A stretch of 64,000 nucleotides of DNA from Shewanella fidelis ATCC BAA-318 (GTDB taxonomy: Bacteria > Pseudomonadota > Gammaproteobacteria > Enterobacterales > Shewanellaceae): assembly GCF_000518605.1 (NCBI RefSeq), contig NZ_JADX01000010.1, positions 62,001 to 126,000 of the forward strand, written 5' to 3'. A program made the translations under genes and the position numbers. Below, one piece after another: positions 11,022-20,360 of this stretch (its first letter is position 1; each line of letters opens with the position of its first letter). Below the pieces are notes generated by a model, which was not told the origin of the DNA, ran no database searches, and saw nothing but the letters and a program-made list of their open reading frames with translations.

Positions 11022-11465
11022 ATGGAACTAAGTACCATCCTGCAGCCGGAGTGCACTACCTGTGCCACTCCGGGCAGTAAGAAAAAGGTATTGGAGTTAA
11101 TCAGTGATATTGCCGCTGTCCAGTACCCTACCCTTTCTTCGCAAGAGATCTTTGAAAGCCTCTTGGCGCGAGAAAAAATGGGTAGCACGGGTATAGGTAA
11201 CGGTATCGCTATTCCGCATGGAAGGCTGGCCAATATAGAACATCCGGTTGCGGTGCTAGTTAAATGTGAAGATCCTATTCCATTTGACGCCATCGACAAA
11301 CAACCCGTTGATATTCTTTTTGCGCTATTGGTGCCATCAGATCAGTGCGAGCAACACTTAGCGACACTGTCTTCTATGGCTGAAAAACTCAATGATAAAG
11401 CTGTCGTTAAGCAGTTGAGAAAGACCAGTAACGAGTCAGAACTTTACCAAGTCATTACCCAATAA
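11022..11465 (+). CDS. ptsN: PTS IIA-like nitrogen regulatory protein
   Basis: EIIA-Ntr (147 aa), terminal phosphate acceptor of the regulatory nitrogen PTS, known in relatives to control potassium transport and sensor kinases. The active-site histidine is in GNGIAIPHGRL, and the downstream SLL/LVPSDQCEQHLATLSSMAEKL pattern fits the family. It follows hpf in the rpoN operon. A 9-bp stem hairpin (11476-11500) follows but has no T-tract, so it is at best a weak terminator. Confidence 0.95.
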   Translation: MELSTILQPECTTCATPGSKKKVLELISDIAAVQYPTLSSQEIFESLLAREKMGSTGIGNGIAIPHGRLANIEHPVAVLVKCEDPIPFDAIDKQPVDILFALLVPSDQCEQHLATLSSMAEKLNDKAVVKQLRKTSNESELYQVITQ

Positions 11466-11632
11466 TTACTAAACGGGCCTTTAAGTGATCTTTAAAGGCC
11501 TTAGCAATTATTACAGCTAGATGATTTCTTCTGCAGTAGCTTGTTAAGTTCTTGCTTTAGAGCTTAAAAAAGTTAATCTATATCAATATTAAAGATAGTC
11601 ATAAACCTCATATTTCATCAGGTAATCATACA

Positions 11633-12487
11633 ATGAAGCTTGTTTTAGTCTCTGGTCGATCCGGTTCAGGTAAATCAGTGTTACTCAGAATGCTAGAAGA
11701 TCTCGGCTATTATTGTGTCGATAACCTGCCACTGCCTATGATGGGCAGCTTGCTGAAAGAGCTATCTGGTAATACCAAGCTTGTGGCTATCAGTGTAGAT
11801 ATTCGTAATCTGCCAGAAAATAAGGCCGAGTTAGTTAAGCATCTTACGTTTCTGCCGGAAGGGGTTGAGCTACTAAGCTTCTTTTTAAACTCTAGCGATG
11901 AAGTCCTACTAAAACGCTACAACGAGACACGTCGTTTACACCCACTATCTCATGACAATGTTTCACTAAAAGAAGCCATCGAATTAGAAGGACGCTTACT
12001 TGAGCCCTTAGCTAATATCGTTGATCACTACATAGATACTTCAAGCTTGAATATTTATGATCTAAACGATCAGGTACGCGAGATCTTACTTGGTAATGTC
12101 GATAAAGAACTCATGATTAACTTCGAATCATTTGGTTTTAAGCACGGCATGCCGACTGAAGCAGACTTCATGTTTGATGTGCGCTTTTTGCCGAACCCTC
12201 ATTGGGAGCCAGATCTACGACCAATGACAGGTCTAGACAAGCCGGTACAAGACTTTTTAAATGAGCGCCCACGGGTTAATGAATTCATAAAACAGATCGA
12301 AGATTTACTTAGCTCTTGGCTACCGGATCTAGAGCGTAACAACCGCAGTTACCTCACCATAGCGATTGGCTGTACTGGCGGCCAGCATCGCTCTGTCTAC
12401 ATTACTGAGCGCCTCGCAGCTCACTTTAAAAATGGTAAGCATAAAGTACAAGCGCGTCACCGAGAGTTAAAAAATGCCGACCATTGA
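11633..12487 (+). CDS. rapZ: RNase adapter RapZ / nucleotide-binding protein
   Basis: P-loop protein (284 aa) that in E. coli delivers the small RNA GlmZ to RNase E, tuning glucosamine-6-phosphate synthesis and therefore cell-wall precursor supply. Walker A is GRSGSGKS at residues 8-15, DNLPLPM follows, and the conserved C-terminal sensor/RNA-binding domain has [20 protein letters not shown] with basic residues near the end ([10 protein letters not shown]). It overlaps ptsO by 14 nt. Whether a GlmZ partner exists is not shown here. Confidence 0.95.
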   Translation: MKLVLVSGRSGSGKSVLLRMLEDLGYYCVDNLPLPMMGSLLKELSGNTKLVAISVDIRNLPENKAELVKHLTFLPEGVELLSFFLNSSDEVLLKRYNETRRLHPLSHDNVSLKEAIELEGRLLEPLANIVDHYIDTSSLNIYDLNDQVREILLGNVDKELMINFESFGFKHGMPTEADFMFDVRFLPNPHWEPDLRPMTGLDKPVQDFLNERPRVNEFIKQIEDLLSSWLPDLERNNRSYLTIAIGCTGGQHRSVYITERLAAHFKNGKHKVQARHRELKNADH

Positions 12488-12749
12488 GCGCCAAGTGACC
12501 ATATGCAATAAACTTGGTCTACATGCGCGCGCAGCAACAAAACTGGTGGTGTTAGCATCAGAGTTCGATGCCGAAATCACTATTATTCAAGGTGAAAAAC
12601 AAGCTTCTGCTACCAGTGTACTAGGCTTATTAATGCTAGAAACTGGCATGGGTAAATGCGTACAGCTTGTTGCGACTGGGCCCGATGCACAAATTGCACT
12701 CGATGCAATCTGCCAGCTAATCGATGCTAAATTTGACGAAGACAGCTAA
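12474..12749 (+). CDS. ptsO: Nitrogen PTS phosphocarrier HPr (NPr)
   Basis: HPr-like phosphocarrier (91 aa) that passes phosphate from EI-Ntr (PtsP) to PtsN. The phosphorylated histidine lies in [14 protein letters not shown] (His17), and the second conserved segment is [20 protein letters not shown]. The position after rapZ, with a 14-nt overlap, matches other gammaproteobacteria. PtsP is not in this window. Confidence 0.95.
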   Translation: MPTIERQVTICNKLGLHARAATKLVVLASEFDAEITIIQGEKQASATSVLGLLMLETGMGKCVQLVATGPDAQIALDAICQLIDAKFDEDS

Positions 12750-12844
12750 CTGCTTACTCCAAGTCTTCTGCGTTCTAATCATAATCAAATCATCAGCACT
12801 TAACATTTAGTAAGCGCCCTTTAAAACGACCCAGTGAGGGAAAC

Positions 12845-14209
12845 ATGCCGATTGAAGTTCTAGACAACGAAACAACAGATCAACGCCTCAATCAGCTTAC
12901 AAAAGCGCTGGGAAGCGGCATGTTTGTCCATGTGCGTAACATGTTGCAAGATATGGCGGCTTCAGATATCGCTTTTATTCTTGAATCCTCACCACCACGT
13001 ACCCGCCAAGTTTTGTGGCAACTGATTGATCAAGAACATACTGGTGAAATTCTTGATGAACTAGGCGAAGAACTCAAAGACGCCCTTATTTCACAAATGG
13101 GCCCAGAGCGGGTTGCAAAAGCCGCTCAAAGCATGGATACCGATGACTTAGCTTATATTTTACGTAGCTTACCTGATAGCGTTTTTAAGCAGGTGTTGCA
13201 ATCTATGAGTAAGCAAGATCGGGTACGTGTAGAGCAAGCCCTGTCCTATCCAGATGACACTGCCGGTAGTTTAATGAATACCGATACCGTCACCTTAAGA
13301 CCTGACGTTAATATCGATGTGATCTTGCGTTATTTGCGTATTCGCGGAGAGCTACCAGAAGCCACCGATATGCTGTACGTCGTAGATAAACGTGATCGGG
13401 TTTTAGGCGGCGTGCGCATTGCGGATCTTTTGACTTGCGACCCGAATGCATCAGTACGTGAAATCATGTTCTCAGAGCTCGAAGCCATCCCAGTAGGTAT
13501 GTCTGACACCGAAGTGGCACAGCTGTTTGAACGTCATGACTGGGTGTCGGCCCCGGTTATCGATGAGAATGACAAGTTACTTGGACGTATCACCATCGAT
13601 GACGTGGTTGACGTTATTCGTGAAGATGCTGAGCACTCAATGATGGGGATGGCCGGTATGGATGATGACACCGATACGTTCGGTCCAGTGCTTAAAAGTA
13701 CTTTTCGTCGTTCACTATGGCTAACGGTAAACCTGTTTGCCGCACTATTAGCAGCATCCGTCAGTAACATGTTTGAAGGCACCATTGAGCAATTTGCAAC
13801 TATCGCTATTTTAATGACCATTGTACCTAGTATGGGCGGCGTTGCCGGTAATCAAACTTTGGCATTGGTGATCCGCGGTATTGCCCTCGGGCAAATTGGC
13901 CAAAGTAACTCTCGCTGGTTAATTGGTAAAGAGCTGGCCATTGGCTTCCTCAACGGCTTATTGTGGTCCATTTTAGTATTTGCCGCAGTATGGGTCTGGA
14001 AAGGTGATCTCGCCTTAGGTGGCTTGATTGCGGGAGCTATGCTTATCAATATGACTGTTGCAGGACTTGCTGGTGCGACCATTCCACTGATCCTAAAACG
14101 AATGAATATCGACCCTGCTCTAGCAGGCGGTATGGTATTAACTACCGTAACAGACGTTATTGGCCTGTTTGCCTTCCTCGGTTTAGCAACATTGTTCTTA
14201 ATGAGTTAA
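12845..14209 (+). CDS. mgtE: MgtE-type magnesium transporter
   Basis: Magnesium channel (454 aa) of the inner membrane. The three MgtE parts are visible: an N-terminal superhelical domain with repeated MAASDIAFILESSPP and YILRSLPDSVFKQVL; tandem CBS domains with YPDDTAGSLMNTDTVTLR and LLGRITIDDVVDVIRED; and a five-helix membrane domain from about residue 280, including MTIVPSMGGVAGNQTLALVIRG. It carries its own upstream spacer of 95 nt after ptsO and ends at a strong terminator hairpin. Substrate is inferred from the family. Confidence 0.94.
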   Translation: MPIEVLDNETTDQRLNQLTKALGSGMFVHVRNMLQDMAASDIAFILESSPPRTRQVLWQLIDQEHTGEILDELGEELKDALISQMGPERVAKAAQSMDTDDLAYILRSLPDSVFKQVLQSMSKQDRVRVEQALSYPDDTAGSLMNTDTVTLRPDVNIDVILRYLRIRGELPEATDMLYVVDKRDRVLGGVRIADLLTCDPNASVREIMFSELEAIPVGMSDTEVAQLFERHDWVSAPVIDENDKLLGRITIDDVVDVIREDAEHSMMGMAGMDDDTDTFGPVLKSTFRRSLWLTVNLFAALLAASVSNMFEGTIEQFATIAILMTIVPSMGGVAGNQTLALVIRGIALGQIGQSNSRWLIGKELAIGFLNGLLWSILVFAAVWVWKGDLALGGLIAGAMLINMTVAGLAGATIPLILKRMNIDPALAGGMVLTTVTDVIGLFAFLGLATLFLMS

Positions 14210-14216
14210 GCGATAA

Positions 14217-14240
14217 AAAAGGCCGCAATTGCGGCCTTGT
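14217..14240. terminator. Bidirectional intrinsic terminator
   Basis: A perfect hairpin AAGGCCGCAATTGCGGCCTT lies between the convergent mgtE and modA-like genes, with A-rich sequence on one side. It can serve both strands. Confidence 0.85.
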
Positions 14241-14245
14241 TAATA

Positions 14246-15037
14246 TTACTGCTTTAACGGCGCATCAAAACCATAGTCAGCTAATATTTCCTGTCCCGAT
14301 TCAGACAGAATAAACATCGCTAATTTCCAGGCATCATTGTGCGCATCATCAAGTACGATTAAGCCATAATTTGCACCGACAGCCAACGGCTCAGGCATCT
14401 GGACAATTTGTAAATCTTGCACCTCTTTTTGTGCTAAAACGGCATTGGTACAATAAGTTAAAAATACGTCAGCACGCTTATTTTCCATCACCCATCCGTA
14501 AGTGTTACGGCCTTTAGGCGCCTTAGCACTTTTTGCACCACCAGTAAGCTGTAATGCCTTTTGCTCTAATGTGGTTTTGGCACCTGATTTTAGCGCATCA
14601 GCTTTAGCAAAAATTTTCCACGCGTAATCACCTGAAGGATCGGCTTTTGGCGTTGATGTTCCCACTCTAACCTTCGGGTCAAGCATCACAGCTAGTAACC
14701 CTTCGCTGTCAATTTTCACATCAGCTTGCGCTAGTGCACACATCTGGTTGCGAGCAAACATCACCACATTATCGCCTTTGCCTGCAGCCTGTAGTGTTTG
14801 CGGATGTTTCATATTTGCCGAAGCGAACACACCAACTTGCTCACCGCCTTCAATACGTTTTCTCAGTAAGCCTGATGGACCAAAATCTGCGTGTACCTGT
14901 TGCTGCGCTTGTTGCTGATAAGCACTAACAATATCGGTCATCGCATTTTTAAGACTACCAGCAGCTCTTAATTCAACTGGCGCGGCATGTACTGCCATAG
15001 GTAGGGTTAACAGTGAAACTAACAGCCATTTTTTCAT
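14246..15037 (-). CDS. ModA-like periplasmic substrate-binding protein
   Basis: Type-II periplasmic binding protein (263 aa) related to the molybdate binding protein ModA. The signal peptide MKKWLLVSLLTLPMAVHA is clear. The mature N-terminus ELRAAGSLKNAMTDIVSAY followed by FGPSGLLRKRIEGGEQVGVFASA corresponds to the ModA anion-binding pattern AAASL...SG..A..I..GAP.D.F.SA. A late cysteine pair (LTYCTN, QMCALA) is unlike classical ModA. No modB or modC is adjacent, so transported ligand is unproven. A second in-frame ATG at 15052 is possible; I chose 15037 because the signal peptide begins there. Confidence 0.75.
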   Translation of the reverse strand: MKKWLLVSLLTLPMAVHAAPVELRAAGSLKNAMTDIVSAYQQQAQQQVHADFGPSGLLRKRIEGGEQVGVFASANMKHPQTLQAAGKGDNVVMFARNQMCALAQADVKIDSEGLLAVMLDPKVRVGTSTPKADPSGDYAWKIFAKADALKSGAKTTLEQKALQLTGGAKSAKAPKGRNTYGWVMENKRADVFLTYCTNAVLAQKEVQDLQIVQMPEPLAVGANYGLIVLDDAHNDAWKLAMFILSESGQEILADYGFDAPLKQ

Positions 15038-15047
15038 GATTTTTATA

Positions 15048-15084
15048 CTCATTAGGGTTATCTATCATTATTACTCCTAATGAG
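15048..15084 (-). promoter_or_regulatory. Hairpin and short upstream frame at the ModA-like start
   Basis: A perfect 9-bp inverted repeat, CTCATTAGG / CCTAATGAG with 19 nt between arms, spans the translation start region. Inside it, GGAG precedes an ATG at 15065 that opens a 31-codon frame (MIDNPNEYKNHEKMAVSF...) ending inside the signal-peptide codons. It may be a translational control element; no known riboswitch class was recognised. Confidence 0.4.
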
Positions 15085-15213
15085 AAAACATCCCTCTGCA
15101 AATCACAATGCCTAAGCCCTTGCTAATGAACTTGGTATGTAATCTCGAGAGGTGTATCACGCCTTACTCAGTCAGGTAAGACAAAAAGTCCAAACCAATA
15201 CTTAAAGATCAAA

Positions 15214-15236
15214 AAAGCCATCCGCAGATGGCTTTT
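15214..15236 (-). terminator. Intrinsic terminator of the OmpA-type lipoprotein gene
   Basis: The stem AGCCATC/GATGGCT with loop CGCA is followed on the minus strand by a run of T. It lies 38 nt downstream of the lipoprotein stop. Confidence 0.85.
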
Positions 15237-15273
15237 ATCGCAAACCGATAAGTTTTGCGAGCAATAGAAAAAT

Positions 15274-15948
15274 CTATGCTTTTGGCATTGGGCTTAAAAT
15301 AATCTCTACTCGACGGTTCTCTGCGCGACCTTGCTTGGTCTCATTAGAGGCGATTGGCTTTGATTCGCCCATACCATGTGCAGCAACTCGCATAGCGGGT
15401 ACCTTATGGCGAGTTAAATAGTTAGCTACTTCACTGGCGCGTACTTGCGACAATCTTAAGTTATATGACTCGGCACCTGAACTATCGGTGTGTCCCATAA
15501 CATTTAACTTAGTCTCATCAAACTCAAGTGCAACTAACACGACACTGTCTAATACTTGCTGCGCACGTTGACTCAAATCGGTTTGATCTACGCCAAACGT
15601 CACATCATTTGGCATATTCAGAATAATATTATCACCGCTACGGGTTACGCTAACACCTGATGCCTGTAGTTGCTTACGTAACTCAGCTTCCTGCACATCC
15701 ATGTAATAACCGATACCGCCACCCAATGCTGCACCAGAGGCGGCCCCAATTAACGCGCCTTTACCGCGATCACTCTTACTTGAAGATGCCACGCCAATCG
15801 CTGCACCTGCAATGGCGCCAATTAGCGCCCCATTAGTCGCCTTGCCATTTTGCGATTCATTGGTGTACGGATTCGTTGTTTGACAACCAGAAATCAGCAT
15901 AACAGCAATTAAGCCACCAGCCAGTACAGAACTACGTTTTACACTCAT
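15274..15948 (-). CDS. OmpA-family outer-membrane lipoprotein with glycine-zipper region
   Basis: Predicted lipoprotein (224 aa): the lipobox is LISGC at about residue 22 after a hydrophobic signal. Residues 40-90 form a glycine-zipper segment (GALIGAIAGAAIGVASSSKSDRGKGALIGAASGAALGGGIGYYMD), and the C-terminal domain is OmpA-like with the peptidoglycan-binding NVMGHTDSSG ... LSQVRASEVANYL ... RRVEI. It resembles E. coli YiaD and probably ties the outer membrane to peptidoglycan. A GTG nine bases upstream is in frame, but GGAG fits ATG 15948. Confidence 0.88.
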   Translation of the reverse strand: MSVKRSSVLAGGLIAVMLISGCQTTNPYTNESQNGKATNGALIGAIAGAAIGVASSSKSDRGKGALIGAASGAALGGGIGYYMDVQEAELRKQLQASGVSVTRSGDNIILNMPNDVTFGVDQTDLSQRAQQVLDSVVLVALEFDETKLNVMGHTDSSGAESYNLRLSQVRASEVANYLTRHKVPAMRVAAHGMGESKPIASNETKQGRAENRRVEIILSPMPKA

Positions 15949-16204
15949 ATTTACCACTCCTAACTGCTTTCACGATGCGCAAAAGCGACGACTTATAAGT
16001 TGTATTTTTTTAGCAGTATATAAAGCAGATCGGATTAAACAATGCTTATGCGCTTAAGTGCGTTAAAAATACACAGCTTTATTTGCACCAAATTTGATCA
16101 TTTACGCCCCAAACTGGTGCACAAAAAAGCCATTGTAATGCCCTTTAATCTTGCATGGTTATATAACCACATGAAATATAATGACTTAAATTAATTTATC
16201 AATT

Positions 16205-16220
16205 TGGCACAACTTAAGCA
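16205..16220 (+). promoter_or_regulatory. Possible sigma-54 (-24/-12) promoter
   Basis: TGGCAC, five bases, then AAGCA gives the invariant GG and GC at the correct spacing of the sigma-54 consensus TGGCAC-N5-TTGCA, with two mismatches in the -12 box. It points at the small HTH gene 165 nt downstream. Candidate only. Confidence 0.3.
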
Positions 16221-16281
16221 TACCCAATATTGAGTACTCTAGGGCATTAAAACTAACCAATAAAAAAGACCAAGAGTGACA

Positions 16282-16305
16282 CCAAGGTGAGCATAAGCAC
16301 CTTGG
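16282..16305 (+). other. Hairpin in the leader of the small HTH gene
   Basis: CCAAGGTG and CACCTTGG form a perfect 8-bp stem around the loop AGCATAAG. There is no T-tract, so it is not a terminator; a leader structure or protein operator are both possible. Confidence 0.5.
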
Positions 16306-16383
16306 CAAAGGCATGGCGTCAGCACACTCAAAAACGCACCAACAGCAGATGTTTACACATTAGAATTGAAAGAGAAAATACCG

Positions 16384-16593
16384 ATGGATGCTATCAAGCT
16401 TAATGTTATCAACGAAGTTAAAATCAAAGGCCGCTTATTATCTGATGTCGCTAAAGACTATGGTTTAACCACTAAGAGTGTGTATCAGATTGTGCAGCAG
16501 AATGAGCAGAAATCGAATAAAAGCCGTCTCGCGATGGTGCAACAAACAAAATCTCTCGGCTTGCGTCTAAAGCAATTATGGACTCGTCACTAA
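16384..16593 (+). CDS. Small helix-turn-helix protein
   Basis: Short basic protein (69 aa, MDAIKLNVINEVKIKGRL...) with a homeodomain-like HTH resembling the N-terminus of IS3-type transposase OrfA or Mor-type regulators: LLSDVAKDYGLTTKSVYQIVQQN. There is no second transposase frame and no inverted repeat around it, so I read it as a small DNA-binding regulator rather than an IS remnant. The in-frame TTG at 16366 is an alternative start. Function unknown. Confidence 0.6.
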   Translation: MDAIKLNVINEVKIKGRLLSDVAKDYGLTTKSVYQIVQQNEQKSNKSRLAMVQQTKSLGLRLKQLWTRH

Positions 16594-16723
16594 TTTAACA
16601 GGCTGTACCCTGTTAAGCAGAGGCGAGAAACACAATTTTCGCCCAAACGAAATACAAAAATTAACGCGCTAACTCTATAAAATAATATTACGCTTAATGT
16701 GAATTTCGCCTCTGCACCCCAAG

Positions 16724-18244
16724 CTAGCCAGCAAAAAAGACCCTAAATTGATTAGCTAATGACTTATCGTCTTGGCGACCATACTTAATCAGTAAATCTT
16801 CACGACCATCATCATTTAAATCCTCTACCATGATCATTTCGCCATCAGTTGGTAGTTGTAACTCATGCTCTTGCGCCTTACGGCTAAATAACCCATTGCC
16901 AGCTTTACCTAAATAAATCCTCAAAGTAGATTCATCTTCCGATAATAATAGATCTTTCAAACCATCACCGTTGAGATCTGCAAGCTTCACCACTGGGTTA
17001 CCCGACTGGCCCGAGCTAAGGCTGAAGTTAAGTTCAACTTCTTTAGTCACATTAGACTTGTCACTATAGCGGCTATTAGCATCCATCTTAAACAGATGCA
17101 CATCTTGCGCTATGCTGCCAGACAGTATTGCGCCCACCACTTGACTTACACCAATATCAAAGCCCGCAACCATGACCTCATCTTTATTGTCGCTATCAAT
17201 ATCGACAAACTCTAAACCGGTTAACGTTCCTTCCGCGCGCACCACACTGCTAGGTGTTTTAGGAAAGCTAATTCGACCTTCTTTGGGCTCACCAAGATAG
17301 ATTTCATAATCGTTGACCCGATCAAATACGCTGGTGCTTTTGGTATAACGGATCACCATATCGCTTATGCCATCATCATTAAGATCTTTAAGGTGTTCAA
17401 CTTTACGATAGATCAATTCACTTTGATCAAGTGGCTCACCATAGGCGTCTCGCTTATTCCACCAGTCTATGCCACTGATAGGCTGGCTCACTGAAACATA
17501 CTGTGCAACAGGATCGAAACCCTTAGCATCTGTCTGCTTGTATACCTCTAACTCGCCTTCGCCAATTTTGACGATATCCGCTAAGCCATCAAGGTCGAAA
17601 TCACTAATATAAACAATTGACTGAGTGTAAGTCGCACCATCTTCAAATAAGCGCGATTGTGGTTTAATCGGTAAGGTTTGGCGATTGAAACCTTGCTCTG
17701 TGGCTAGAAAAAGGTGTGCCTGAGTAAAATCATGGATCAGAATATCATCTCGGCTATCGCCATTGAGATCTTTTACAAACTCACCACGACTAATAAAATC
17801 TGGCCGCTCTTTAAACGATAAAGAGTTAATCTGCGCCACAGACGCTAAATTAAGCGATGTATCAATTGGTTGCGGTTGCATCAATAACAGCTCATCTTGC
17901 GATAAAAAATACAGCTGTTGTAAACCGTTAGTCGTCGAACTTGTAATATCAAAACTATGCACTGCCAATGGCAGTTGATATTGATGTAGCAGTTTATACT
18001 CGCCTTCAACAAGTTGATAAATTGCCATTTGGCGCTGCTTCATATCATCGATGCCAAAAGCAATTAGCTCTTTACCCGATTGCGGCAAAACATCAGCCGC
18101 AATGATAGGGTGGGTTAGCTCAAAAGGCGCGTTAACTGTCGACTTATTAAAAGTTAGCTCAGCAGCATAAGCTCCATCAACAGATAAAGACCAAGCCGTA
18201 AAGCCTACTGCGACACCAATCAATCCTTTATATGCACTGTGCAT
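16724..18244 (-). CDS. Secreted FG-GAP/VCBS repeat protein
   Basis: Exported protein (506 aa) with a signal peptide (MHSAYKGLIGVAVGFTAWSLSVDGAYA). At least six FG-GAP/VCBS calcium-loop motifs of the D-x-N/D-x-D-G-x-x-D type are visible: DLNGDSRDDI, DFDLDGLADI, DLNDDGISDM, DIDSDNKDEV, DLNGDGLKDL and DLNDDGREDL. They suggest a seven-bladed integrin-alpha-like propeller. There is no enzyme domain or anchor. AAGGAGTGAGG precedes the ATG. The role is unknown; adhesion or a scaffold would fit. Confidence 0.8.
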   Translation of the reverse strand: MHSAYKGLIGVAVGFTAWSLSVDGAYAAELTFNKSTVNAPFELTHPIIAADVLPQSGKELIAFGIDDMKQRQMAIYQLVEGEYKLLHQYQLPLAVHSFDITSSTTNGLQQLYFLSQDELLLMQPQPIDTSLNLASVAQINSLSFKERPDFISRGEFVKDLNGDSRDDILIHDFTQAHLFLATEQGFNRQTLPIKPQSRLFEDGATYTQSIVYISDFDLDGLADIVKIGEGELEVYKQTDAKGFDPVAQYVSVSQPISGIDWWNKRDAYGEPLDQSELIYRKVEHLKDLNDDGISDMVIRYTKSTSVFDRVNDYEIYLGEPKEGRISFPKTPSSVVRAEGTLTGLEFVDIDSDNKDEVMVAGFDIGVSQVVGAILSGSIAQDVHLFKMDANSRYSDKSNVTKEVELNFSLSSGQSGNPVVKLADLNGDGLKDLLLSEDESTLRIYLGKAGNGLFSRKAQEHELQLPTDGEMIMVEDLNDDGREDLLIKYGRQDDKSLANQFRVFFAG

Positions 18245-18453
18245 AACCTCACTCCTTGTGTCACCCCATTAATCCTTGGGTATATTCAACACAGCTAATC
18301 TAGAAACTAAAGACTATCGAGACTAGCGGTTTTTGAGCGAGAGCAAAACCTTCAATTAACATCTTGCAACACATTTGCAACAACCTTTGTTGCAATCAGG
18401 CCTTTAAAGACGAAATCTAGCACTAGGCTTGCATATACTAAGCAATGATTAAC

Positions 18454-18957
18454 CTACTGTTGCGATTCAATATTATTGAAAGTCCAATAATTAGCACCTA
18501 ACCAGTTAACAATTAATCCCGCTAACACACCTAACGCAAAACCAATAAAATTAGCAACTGTTAAATTAGCAACTTGCTCAAACAACACGGTATTGACAGC
18601 ATAGAACGTTAATAAGTTCATTGAAGCTGCGGCAATTGCTACAGATAAAGATTTCGTTAACTGCTTAAGTTTCGGTTGAGCAAGGCGCCTGCTAAACGTC
18701 CAGTAACGATTAACTAGCCAAGATACAACGACAGCAATTAAAAATGCGATGCTTCTGGCAAGCATCAACTGTAACTCAAGCAGATTGGTCAAGATTAAGA
18801 ACAGGCTAAAATCAACAACAAATACGCCAGCACCAACCAGTAAAAAACGAATTTTTTCAAGGCGACTGCAACTTAACCTAAGACTAGATTGCGGTCGCCC
18901 TCCGTGAGGTTGAGCTGCATTATCAAAGCGCTGCAACGGGCTTAATCGCGATGACAT
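18454..18957 (-). CDS. GtrA-family membrane protein
   Basis: Integral membrane protein (167 aa) of the GtrA/DPMS family with four hydrophobic helices (residues 35-55, 63-83, 104-124, 135-158). The family pattern FLLVGAGVFVVDFSLFLILTNLLEL and RYWTFSRR is present. GtrA proteins are thought to help flip undecaprenyl-phosphate sugars. It overlaps the GT39 gene by 16 nt and is last in a three-gene operon. There is a basic cytoplasmic N-terminal stretch. Confidence 0.8.
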   Translation of the reverse strand: MSSRLSPLQRFDNAAQPHGGRPQSSLRLSCSRLEKIRFLLVGAGVFVVDFSLFLILTNLLELQLMLARSIAFLIAVVVSWLVNRYWTFSRRLAQPKLKQLTKSLSVAIAAASMNLLTFYAVNTVLFEQVANLTVANFIGFALGVLAGLIVNWLGANYWTFNNIESQQ

Positions 18958-20360
18958 TGCAATAGATCTCTTCTGCTATTACTCGCTACGACTCGACAAC
19001 TGCCAAACTTCGATGGCTCTAATCGATTGGCAATGACCAGATAAAACCCTGATGCGTCTATCTCCGCCATATTAGTGATCTTGTCGGCTGTACCTGCACT
19101 ATAAAATCGTCCAGAAAAGGGTTGCTGTTGCCAATAATAAGTCGGTAAATCATAGCTACGCTGGGCTAACAACCAACGCTCACTTTTATCTTTCCCCACA
19201 TCAAAGTGCAGCACTGCGACTGTCAGCAATAATAATGCTGGAATACAAAGCGCGATGACATTCAGGCCAGGTAGCGCTTTGTTACGCCACGCATAACCTA
19301 AAAATAGCGCAAGCCCTGGGATCCCCGGTAACACATAAGCGGGTAAGATGTTACCTGCAAAGGTAAACAACACCATTGGCGCTATCATCCAACAGATAAA
19401 AAAACTGGCTAAGCCTTGCTGGTTGTTGCTAGCAACGTCTGCTTGCTGCAACTCATCGACATTCAGCTTTGACTTGTCTTCGGTAACCACTTTGTAGATA
19501 GCAAAAGGCAAAAACAGCGACCAAGGCATTGCAGCCATAACGAAATAGAGCCAAATCGTACCTCTAACTTCATCATGGGCGCTGCCGTACAGATCCCCCT
19601 GCCAACCACTATCAACAAAACGTGAAAAATGCTCACCAATAATAAAGTAATTTAAAAAACCCGGTGTTGTTTGTTCAGCAATCACATACCAAGGTGCAGC
19701 GATTGCTAACATGAGTAGACAGCCGCCCACTAACGGAATCCTGCGCCATAGCTCACGCCACAACTTTAACGGCCCATAATGCCAAAGTAACCATAAGCCG
19801 CTGCCAAGTGCGAACAGCACTATGGTGACAGGACCTTTAGCCAATAGGCCAATGGCTAAACCAGCAAAGCCTGCATATCCCCACAACTTGTCACCCTGCC
19901 AACAAAGATAAAAGCCTATCATTGCCAAGGTTAGGCCTAAAGTGAGCGCCATATCAGTCATTACAGCACCTGCACTGATAGTAAATACCACTGTTGACGC
20001 CAGAATAATCAGTATTGGCAATACCGGTAAGTTAACTCGTTTAGTAAACAGGCCGACTAACAATAAAGTCAGTACTGCCGCTAACCAATGTGGAAACCTT
20101 ACGGCAAATTCATTGACACCAAATAACGTGATAGCGCTAGCACTCATCCAAGTATGCAATGGCGGTTTGCCCCAAAATGGCACGTTATAATCGAACAATG
20201 GCGTGATCCAGTTACCTGTTTCAACCATCAACCTTGCCATCTCACCATACCTAGCTTCCGTGGTATCCATTAGCGGGTACCAAGGCAATAGCAACATTCT
20301 GGTTAACACTACAACCAGCAGAACCCCTAGGCCTACTCGCGTATCTACAGCCTTGAGCAT
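18942..20360 (-). CDS. ArnT-like GT39 membrane glycosyltransferase
   Basis: Polytopic glycosyltransferase (472 aa) of the ArnT/PMT type, which takes sugar from a lipid-phosphate carrier at the periplasmic face. The N-terminal DTTEARYGEMARLMVETGNWITPLFDYNVPFWGKPPLHTW has the catalytic acidic residue and the GKPPL signature. About ten helices follow. Acceptor might be lipid A, but this cannot be read from sequence; other sugar acceptors are possible. It starts within the TAATG overlap of the GT2 gene. Confidence 0.82.
   Translation of the reverse strand: MLKAVDTRVGLGVLLVVVLTRMLLLPWYPLMDTTEARYGEMARLMVETGNWITPLFDYNVPFWGKPPLHTWMSASAITLFGVNEFAVRFPHWLAAVLTLLLVGLFTKRVNLPVLPILIILASTVVFTISAGAVMTDMALTLGLTLAMIGFYLCWQGDKLWGYAGFAGLAIGLLAKGPVTIVLFALGSGLWLLWHYGPLKLWRELWRRIPLVGGCLLMLAIAAPWYVIAEQTTPGFLNYFIIGEHFSRFVDSGWQGDLYGSAHDEVRGTIWLYFVMAAMPWSLFLPFAIYKVVTEDKSKLNVDELQQADVASNNQQGLASFFICWMIAPMVLFTFAGNILPAYVLPGIPGLALFLGYAWRNKALPGLNVIALCIPALLLLTVAVLHFDVGKDKSERWLLAQRSYDLPTYYWQQQPFSGRFYSAGTADKITNMAEIDASGFYLVIANRLEPSKFGSCRVVASNSRRDLLQCHRD

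Larger units (their letters stand above)
15949..16383. other. Gene-free stretch upstream of the OmpA lipoprotein and HTH genes
   Basis: This 435-nt divergent spacer holds the promoters of both flanking genes. Two structures are listed separately: a -24/-12-like site and a hairpin. The rest is A+T rich; no other gene or RNA was recognised, though a small RNA between 16230 and 16380 cannot be excluded. Confidence 0.6.

Noticed and set aside
11476..11500. Terminator after ptsN
   Set aside because: The 9-bp stem is fine but no T-run follows, so transcription into rapZ is likely; kept only as a remark.
16384..16593. Insertion-sequence remnant (transposase OrfA-like HTH)
   Set aside because: The HTH looks OrfA-like, but no second frame, terminal repeats or direct duplications were found, and the start and stop are intact.
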